Below are positions 15,146 to 19,655 of a stretch of DNA of 19,655 nt, piece after piece. The notes below the pieces were generated by a model that ran no database searches, was not told the DNA's origin, and worked only from the letters and a program-made list of their open reading frames with translations. How positions within the stretch are numbered: position 1 is the stretch's first letter; every line of letters begins with the position of its first letter. This DNA is from Bacteroidales bacterium (GTDB taxonomy: Bacteria; Bacteroidota; Bacteroidia; Bacteroidales; Tenuifilaceae), in assembly GCA_020636835.1 (NCBI GenBank), contig JACJXC010000011.1:1-19655 (forward strand). The letters run 5' to 3'. Position numbers and translations under genes: made by a program.

Positions 15146-16033
15146 ATGGAAGAAAATGTAAAATCATCGAAAGCAGTACCCGTGTTAACTTTTGTGGTTG
15201 TTGTGCTGCTTGTTGTGCTGGCTGGTCTGATGTATGTTTACTATCAGCAAAAACGCGATGCCAAGGAAACCGAAACCTTGCTTTTGGCCGAGAAGGATTC
15301 AATTTCGCAAAACCTTCTTAACCTTATGACCGATTATAAGGAGATGGAAACCGACAACGATTCGTTAAATCAGAAGTTAACCCGCGAACAACAAAACGCA
15401 AAGAAGTTGTACAATGAGCTTCAGCGCACCAAAAGGGTTAGCTATGCCAAAATTAAGGAGTACCAGAAGGAGCTCGGAACACTCCGTTCAATTATGAAGG
15501 ACATGCTCCACGATATCGACTCGCTAAATGCTATGAACAAGGAGCTTATTGCTGAGAATATCAAGGTGAAGGAAGAGGCCGCCACCGCAAAACAAACCGT
15601 TAAGGAACTTGAGGAAAAAACCGAGGAGCTGAACACCCAGGTGGCTAAAGGTTCCATTGTTAAAGCACGCGATATTGTAGCCATGGGCGTTAGCCGTCGT
15701 GGTAACGAGGTAACCCGTGCCCGTCGGGTAGAGAAAATCCGTGCCTGCTTCACACTAAGCGAAAACACAATTGCAAAAGCAGGAAACCGAAATGTTTACA
15801 TGCGAATTGTTGGTCCAGACGACTATGTTCTTGCAAAAGCCGAAACCGACGTGTTCGATTTTGAGGGCGAAAAAATTGTCTTCTCCGCTAGTCGCGAGGT
15901 CGACTATCAGAACAAGGATATTGAGATGTGTATTTACTACGACAATAATGGCGAACTTTTAAAGGGAACCTACAAAGTAACCCTTTATATGGATGGATAT
16001 ATGATTGGCTACAGCGAGTTTGCGTTGAAGTAG
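15146..16033 (+). CDS. Membrane-anchored coiled-coil protein of unknown function (295 aa)
   Basis: I cannot assign a named family. One span near the N-terminus (VPVLTFVVVVLLVVLAGLMY, about 11-30) is followed by roughly 130 residues of charged heptad-rich coiled coil (about 35-165, ending KELEEKTEELNTQ), then a C-terminal domain of about 125 residues (170-295) that looks beta-rich (ACFTLSENTIAKAGNRNVYM, IVFSASREVDYQNKDIEMCI). With no signal cleavage site the coiled coil and C-terminal domain should lie in the periplasm. The C-terminal part could be a ligand- or wall-facing beta sandwich. It lies downstream of gldA without an intervening terminator and ends at a strong terminator, so the two may form an operon. 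Confidence 0.75.
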   Translation: MEENVKSSKAVPVLTFVVVVLLVVLAGLMYVYYQQKRDAKETETLLLAEKDSISQNLLNLMTDYKEMETDNDSLNQKLTREQQNAKKLYNELQRTKRVSYAKIKEYQKELGTLRSIMKDMLHDIDSLNAMNKELIAENIKVKEEAATAKQTVKELEEKTEELNTQVAKGSIVKARDIVAMGVSRRGNEVTRARRVEKIRACFTLSENTIAKAGNRNVYMRIVGPDDYVLAKAETDVFDFEGEKIVFSASREVDYQNKDIEMCIYYDNNGELLKGTYKVTLYMDGYMIGYSEFALK

Positions 16034-16052
16034 TTTTTTGAAATAAAATTTG

Positions 16053-16080
16053 AAAGCGCGACAATTGTCGCGCTTTTTTT
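16053..16080 (+). terminator. Strong intrinsic terminator
   Basis: AAAGCGCGACAA and its exact reverse complement TTGTCGCGCTTT form a 24-base perfect palindrome, followed by a T run to 16080. It lies 20 bases after the coiled-coil gene and closes the gldA/coiled-coil unit. Confidence 0.92.
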
Positions 16081-16090
16081 GTTCTTTAAC

Positions 16091-16121
16091 TTGACATTGG
16101 GCATAACTTGCCCTAGTTTTG
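16091..16121 (+). promoter_or_regulatory. Candidate promoter of the LolA-like gene, with an inverted repeat in the spacer
   Basis: TTGACA (16091-16096) and TAGTTTTG (16114-16121, matching TAnnTTTG) are separated by exactly 17 bases. The inverted repeat GGGCA-TAACT-TGCCC (16099-16113) fills almost the whole spacer. A repressor bound there would directly compete with RNA polymerase. Confidence 0.5.
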
Positions 16122-16158
16122 ATTATCTGTTTATTTCTCTAATTCATACGGTTTAACT

Positions 16159-16911
16159 ATGGGTGCAAAGAGTTGTTTACTTGGTGGATTGCTTTTGTTT
16201 GTTACGGTTTTAGGGTTCTCGCAGACCGCAACCGAAATAGTTAAGCGAGCCGACGATAAAATGCGTGGCGAGAAATCGAGCTACAGCGAAATGACCATGA
16301 AGATTGTACGCCCAGCATGGGAGCGTTCCGTATCGTTCAAGAGTTGGGGAAAAGGTACAGAGCTTTCGCTGGTTTATATCACAGCTCCGGCAAGGGAAAA
16401 GGGGCAATCGTTCCTAAAAATAAAGCGCGAGATGTGGAGTTGGAATCCGCAGATAAACCGTACGGTTAAGCTACCCGCATCAATGCTATCGCAGGGCTGG
16501 ATGGGCTCTGATTTTACCAACGACGATTTGTTGAACCAACGCTCTGTGGTTGTTGACTATACGCATAGAATAGTAGGCGAGGAGAAGGTCGATGATGTGG
16601 CATGCCACAAAATTGAATTGCTTTCAAAACCCGAAGCACCTGTGGTTTGGGGTAAAATGATTCTTTGGATATCGAAGGAGCACAATTTAATACTAAAAAC
16701 AGAGTACTACGACGAGGAGGGTTACTTAGTAAAAACCGAGTTGGGTCATACCCTAAAAACAATGGATGGTCGCCTAATGCCAACCGTTTACGAATTAATC
16801 CCTGCGGATGAAAAAGGCAACAAAACCGTTGTTACAATGGATAAAATTCAGTTCAACATTCCTATTGACGATAAGTTTTTTTCGATGCAGAATATGACTA
16901 AGATTCGTTAA
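16159..16911 (+). CDS. LolA-like outer-membrane lipoprotein-sorting family protein (250 aa)
   Basis: This is a periplasmic protein of the LolA-like fold group (annotated 'outer membrane lipoprotein-sorting protein' in Bacteroidota), thought to carry a lipid or lipoprotein across the periplasm. A signal peptide covers about residues 1-21 (MGAKSCLLGGLLLFVTVLGFSQ). The mature part shows the family pattern of aromatic strands, including SSYSEMTMKIVRP, FLKIKREMWSWNPQINRTVK, LPASMLSQGWMGSDFTNDDL and VWGKMILWISKEHNLILKTE. These genes usually sit next to FtsX/MacB-type ABC permeases. One such permease follows about 1.1 kb downstream, beyond a toxin-antitoxin pair and repeats. The start follows a good promoter candidate. 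Confidence 0.87.
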   Translation: MGAKSCLLGGLLLFVTVLGFSQTATEIVKRADDKMRGEKSSYSEMTMKIVRPAWERSVSFKSWGKGTELSLVYITAPAREKGQSFLKIKREMWSWNPQINRTVKLPASMLSQGWMGSDFTNDDLLNQRSVVVDYTHRIVGEEKVDDVACHKIELLSKPEAPVVWGKMILWISKEHNLILKTEYYDEEGYLVKTELGHTLKTMDGRLMPTVYELIPADEKGNKTVVTMDKIQFNIPIDDKFFSMQNMTKIR

Positions 16912-16981
16912 TTGTTTAACCTAAAAGTCAGCGGCAATGCAAGAAACAAAAACTATACTTTTCCGTTTAAGGTTATAGTTA

Positions 16982-16989
16982 TATATTTG
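16982..16989 (+). promoter_or_regulatory. Candidate -7 box of the toxin-antitoxin operon
   Basis: TATATTTG matches TAnnTTTG and lies 17 bases before the antitoxin start at 17007. The AT-rich surroundings have partial dyad symmetry (GTTATA, TATAAAC), which could be an antitoxin operator. Confidence 0.4.
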
Positions 16990-17006
16990 TATAAACAAGA
17001 TTTTAT

Positions 17007-17243
17007 ATGGACTTAAAAACCAGAAAGTTAAATGCTATTGAATACCTAATTGGTCTTCAAGATGAGAAAGTATTTAGTAGAATAGAGGCAACGATTCTTC
17101 AAAGCAAAAAGGAGAACGAAAGGGGACTTAAACCACTTTCACAAAGGCAACTTATTGAAAGAGCCAAGAAATCGAATAAAGATTACACTTCTGGACAAGT
17201 AAAAACGCAAGACGAATTAGAAATTGAATCCGAAAACTGGTGA
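17007..17243 (+). CDS. Type II antitoxin partner (78 aa)
   Basis: This small protein precedes a ParE/RelE-like toxin by four bases and is its likely antitoxin, neutralising it by direct binding. The N-terminal half (MDLKTRKLNAIEYLIGLQDE) and middle (KPLSQRQLIERAKKSNKDYT) look helical, and the acidic tail ending ELEIESENW resembles the toxin-wrapping segment of Bacteroidota antitoxins. I see no clear DNA-binding domain, so autoregulation is uncertain. The assignment rests on size, order and resemblance to antitoxins I recognise from this phylum. Confidence 0.8.
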   Translation: MDLKTRKLNAIEYLIGLQDEKVFSRIEATILQSKKENERGLKPLSQRQLIERAKKSNKDYTSGQVKTQDELEIESENW

Positions 17244-17247
17244 TTTA

Positions 17248-17568
17248 ATGAAGGTTATTTGGTCAAATTTTGCTTCTGAATCCCTTAAGGAAATTTACCT
17301 TTATCACAAAGAAGTTGGAAGTGAGTCGATTGCCAAAAAACTGAAAACTAATATATTTAACACTACAAGGCAATTAATTAAGCATCCACTTTCTGGCCAA
17401 ATTGAAGAATCATTAAATGCACTGGAGCAAGACCATAGATACCTCGTAAAAGGAAACTACAAGATTATCTATAAAAACGTTAGAGAGGGAATATTGATTA
17501 CCGATATTTTCGACACTCGTCAAGACCCAATTAAGATTAACAATCCGAATAGAAAGCCCAGCCGTTAG
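17248..17568 (+). CDS. Type II toxin of the ParE/RelE superfamily (106 aa)
   Basis: ParE/RelE-fold toxins act either on gyrase (ParE) or on ribosome-bound mRNA (RelE). This one has the family outline: KVIWSNFASESLKEIYLYHK at the N-terminus, KHPLSGQIEE in the middle, HRYLVKGNYKIIYK (R64, Y65, Y71, Y75), and the terminal DTRQDP motif (89-94), which is closer to ParE than RelE. The start is ATG 17248; an in-frame TTG at 17224 would overlap the antitoxin and is less likely. The order antitoxin then toxin with a 4-base gap indicates one operon. Both genes are intact. Confidence 0.87.
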   Translation: MKVIWSNFASESLKEIYLYHKEVGSESIAKKLKTNIFNTTRQLIKHPLSGQIEESLNALEQDHRYLVKGNYKIIYKNVREGILITDIFDTRQDPIKINNPNRKPSR

Positions 17569-17641
17569 CAGGCAGTTACCTCCACTGGAACGATTAATGC
17601 AAAATGCATTTTTTTACTACTGTCCCACCAAAATGATTAAT

Positions 17642-17660
17642 AACCACTATGGTGGTTTTT
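17642..17660 (+). terminator. Short hairpin with T tract after the toxin gene
   Basis: AACCAC pairs with GTGGTT around TATG, followed by TTT. It is a weak candidate terminator for the toxin-antitoxin operon. Confidence 0.45.
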
Positions 17661-17676
17661 CCAAGGGCTTATAATG

Positions 17677-17775
17677 ACATTTCGCTCCGGCGGAGCTTGC
17701 TTTTATGGGTGTTCACATTTGCTATAAATATGCCGAGCTCTGTTGCTAATTATTACCCGCTTGGCGACGAAATGT
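17677..17775. repeat. Imperfect long inverted repeat unit
   Basis: ACATTTCG (17677-17684) and CGAAATGT (17768-17775) are exact inverted copies, and the small hairpin GCTCC-GGC-GGAGC (17684-17696) lies at the left arm. The motif resembles a degenerate intergenic repeat of Bacteroidota genomes. No coding sequence is apparent from 17569 to 18018. Confidence 0.35.
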
Positions 17776-17953
17776 TTGTAAATAAGCCATTTAGATTTGA
17801 GGGATTACACTAAAGAGTAGCATAATTTTAATTCATCGAAGAACGAAAAATTTACCGGATAATAGCGTTTTTTTTACTATATTTAATTAACTTTTTAACG
17901 GCGCATGATGCCGCTGACGGTTAATTTCCCATTTTAAGCAACTATTTATTAAT

Positions 17954-18000
17954 CTTTGCTTTGTGCTCCTTTGTGAAGGCTTCCTTTGAGCGCCTTTGTG
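17954..18000 (+). repeat. Degenerate CCTTTGTG repeats just upstream of the permease gene
   Basis: Five CTTTG units occur, of which CCTTTGTG, CCTTTGAG and CCTTTGTG are the clearest (17968-18000). This is a pattern frequent between genes in Bacteroidota. It ends 18 bases before the start codon at 18019, so it lies in or near the leader. Confidence 0.5.
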
Positions 18001-18018
18001 GTAAAAAAGATTTACATT

Positions 18019-19434
18019 ATGAACTACTTGCAAATTGCACAACGGAACCTCTGGCGAAATAAACGACGCACCATTATAACCATTGCATCCATTCTGTTTG
18101 CGGTGTTCTTTGCAGTTATTATGCGATCGTTCCAGTTGGGTTCCTACACGCTTATGATTAAGAATGGCATTGAGTCCTACTCCGGGTATATTCGGTTTCA
18201 ACACCCCGATTACTCCGAAGATCCTTTGCTTGAGAACACAATTCCATATAACGATTCAATCAACAGAATACTTTCATCGTTTCCCAACGTAAAGTCTGTT
18301 TCTACAAGGTTGGAGACTTTTGCTTTGGCATCATCGGGTAATATTACTAAAGGTGTTTTGGTGCTAGGAATCAATTCCGATGCAGAACAACGCTTCTCGA
18401 ATCCGCAGAAATTCTTGGTTCGTTACTATATATCCGACAAAGGGTTATCCTTAATTGAAGGAAATCCTGAAATTCCGCAGGAGGTAAAAGCAAAACTGAA
18501 GGATTTAAAGGGCGAGGGTTTTATCGATTCATCTAAGTTACACACTGCTTTAGAGTTACTTCCGGGGCAGAATAGATACTTTGATCAAATATGTAACACC
18601 TTCCAATTTGCTGGAGAATTTCTAAATCCATCGGATAGCGATGTAGTTATTTCGTTTCGTCTATATAAATTTCTTAACTTGAATGTGGGCGATTCATTAA
18701 TTCTTTTAAGTCAGGGTTATCAGGGCTCGTCGGCAGCGGGGATATATCGGGTTAAAGGAGTTGTTAAGTTGTCGAACCCAGAGTTGGACAATAAGTTGGT
18801 TTACATGCCATTGGGAAGGGCTCAGGAATTTACGGGTGTTGAGAATAGAATAGCTTACTGGGCTATCAACCTACATAATAGCGACAATGAGGCGATGCTT
18901 CAAACCCAGAATCAGTTAAAGGAGCGCTTCGGTGAATCAGATTTTGAAATTAAGAACTGGAAGGAGTTAAACAGAATTCTTGTACAGCAGATTAATAGTG
19001 ATAACCAGAGCGGAAAAGCATTTCTGGTACTACTGTACTTTGTGGTGTTCTTCGGAATATTTGGAACCGTGATAATGATGATACACGAGCGAATTCATGA
19101 GTTTGGAGTACTGGTTTCTGTTGGTATGCAAAAGGTCAAACTGGCCACGCTTGTTGTAATGGAGATGATTTTTATGGCAATTATTGGAGTTGTAATCGGC
19201 ATGGGATTGAGTTTACCTATTATATACTACTACCATTTTAATCCAATAAAGTTAACCGGCGAAATGGCCAAAATGATGATGGATATGGGTTACGAACCCT
19301 TAATGCCTATGGAGCCATTTGGTGCTTATGTGGTATGGCAAGGAGTTGTTGTGCTGATTATGGTAATAATTGCGTGTATTTATCCTGCGCGAAGAATTTT
19401 TAAACTAAAAGAGGTTGATGCCCTTCGCAGGTAG
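18019..19434 (+). CDS. ABC transporter permease, MacB/FtsX (LolC/E-like) type (471 aa)
   Basis: This inner-membrane protein has the MacB/FtsX layout: one N-terminal span (TIITIASILFAVFFAVIMRS, about 18-37), a large periplasmic domain (about 40-330), and three C-terminal spans (about 335-357, 376-399 and 437-458) that make up the FtsX domain. Typical features are ERIHEFGVLVSVGMQK after the second span and YPARRIFKLKEVDALRR at the end. Such permeases extract lipoproteins or other substrates from the inner membrane with mechanical force from a cytoplasmic ATPase. No ATPase gene follows in the window. The start is ATG 18019 (MNYLQIAQRNLWRNKRRT), the usual family N-terminus; an ATG at 17986 would run through a repeat. 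The LolA-like gene upstream is the likely partner. Confidence 0.9.
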   Translation: MNYLQIAQRNLWRNKRRTIITIASILFAVFFAVIMRSFQLGSYTLMIKNGIESYSGYIRFQHPDYSEDPLLENTIPYNDSINRILSSFPNVKSVSTRLETFALASSGNITKGVLVLGINSDAEQRFSNPQKFLVRYYISDKGLSLIEGNPEIPQEVKAKLKDLKGEGFIDSSKLHTALELLPGQNRYFDQICNTFQFAGEFLNPSDSDVVISFRLYKFLNLNVGDSLILLSQGYQGSSAAGIYRVKGVVKLSNPELDNKLVYMPLGRAQEFTGVENRIAYWAINLHNSDNEAMLQTQNQLKERFGESDFEIKNWKELNRILVQQINSDNQSGKAFLVLLYFVVFFGIFGTVIMMIHERIHEFGVLVSVGMQKVKLATLVVMEMIFMAIIGVVIGMGLSLPIIYYYHFNPIKLTGEMAKMMMDMGYEPLMPMEPFGAYVVWQGVVVLIMVIIACIYPARRIFKLKEVDALRR

Positions 19435-19533
19435 GATTAAATTTGCTGAGAAATTTGGTATCACGGAGTTGTGAAACATCGAACACCGATTAACGAATTT
19501 TGAATGGTGAAGTTTAAACACTATGTAACCACA

Positions 19534-19559
19534 TTCTGCGTATTTCTGCGTATTCTGCG
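19534..19559 (+). repeat. Short tandem repeat TTCTGCGTAT
   Basis: Two adjacent copies of TTCTGCGTAT are followed by a partial third (TCTGCGG). It resembles a degenerate intergenic repeat of Bacteroidota. Confidence 0.55.
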
Positions 19560-19610
19560 GGAAAAAAATTTCACAGTGTAAAAATTCTGTTGAAAAGAAC
19601 TCACCCCTGG

Positions 19611-19643
19611 CCCTCTCTCCCTGCTGGCAGAGAGGGGGTTTTG
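19611..19643 (+). terminator. Hairpin downstream of the permease gene
   Basis: CCCTCTCT (19611-19618) pairs with AGAGAGGG (19629-19636), followed by GGTTTTGG. It could end the permease transcript, but GGCCCTCTCTCC-type hairpins are also common dispersed repeats, and it lies about 180 bases from the stop codon. Confidence 0.4.
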
Positions 19644-19655
19644 GTTGTTACAAAT

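Larger units (their letters stand above)
17609..17879. repeat. Possible remnant or short derivative of an insertion element
   Basis: The 11 bases TTTTTTTACTA occur at 17609-17619 and 17869-17879. Inside the right copy, read on the minus strand from 17867, CGCTATTATCCGG strongly resembles the terminus of the complete IS in this window (CACTATTGTCCGG, 11 of 13 matches). On the left, ACTACTGTCC (17616-17625) resembles ACTATTGTCC in 9 of 10 positions but overlaps the direct repeat. The enclosed ~250 bases have no transposase. This could be a MITE-like derivative, a deleted IS, or a chance arrangement in T-rich sequence. Confidence 0.35.

Noticed and set aside
17677..17775. CRISPR-like or riboswitch-like structure
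   Set aside because: The inverted arms occur once, without regular direct repeats and spacers, and no known aptamer pattern is visible.

Overview
The window looks like a chromosomal stretch from a Bacteroidota bacterium, probably of the Bacteroidales/Marinilabiliales type. The evidence is an ECF sigma/FecR pair of the Bacteroides-expansion type, a TonB receptor with an N-terminal carboxypeptidase-regulatory domain, a Reg_prop/Y_Y_Y histidine kinase, a GldA-type ABC ATPase, candidate promoters matching TAnnTTTG, weak Shine-Dalgarno signals, and many degenerate intergenic repeats.

Layout. 1-1550: a complete IS4-family insertion sequence with a 9-bp target duplication, sitting inside an inverted pair of REP-like hairpins. 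1580-2850: an AAA/DUF4143 ATPase gene whose promoter is bracketed by two identical 15-bp repeats. 2975-6420: an operon of ECF sigma factor, FecR anti-sigma factor and a large surface protein (STN, carboxypeptidase-regulatory domain, 15-residue GVQVAGVxN repeats, barrel-like C-terminus). The third gene is broken by about eight small indels. 6808-9936: a large periplasmic-sensor histidine kinase with no response regulator beside it. 10092-10695 (minus): a small two-TM protein preceded by the C-terminal stub of an unrecognised gene. 10955-13333: a TonB-dependent receptor, ending at a bidirectional terminator shared with argR (13379-13837, minus). 14169-16033: a gldA-like ATPase and a membrane-anchored coiled-coil protein of unknown function. 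16159-16911: a LolA-like outer-membrane protein. 17007-17568: a type II (ParE/RelE-like) toxin-antitoxin pair, followed by a patchwork of repeats and possible IS remnants. 18019-19434: a MacB/FtsX-type ABC permease.

How the genes relate. The clearest module is sigma/FecR/STN-surface protein, which reads as a trans-envelope signalling system whose outer-membrane partner is a repeat protein rather than a TonB receptor; here that partner appears to be decaying or mis-sequenced. The LolA-like protein and FtsX-type permease probably serve one envelope process, now separated by the toxin-antitoxin pair and repeats. I see no tRNA, rRNA or CRISPR array.
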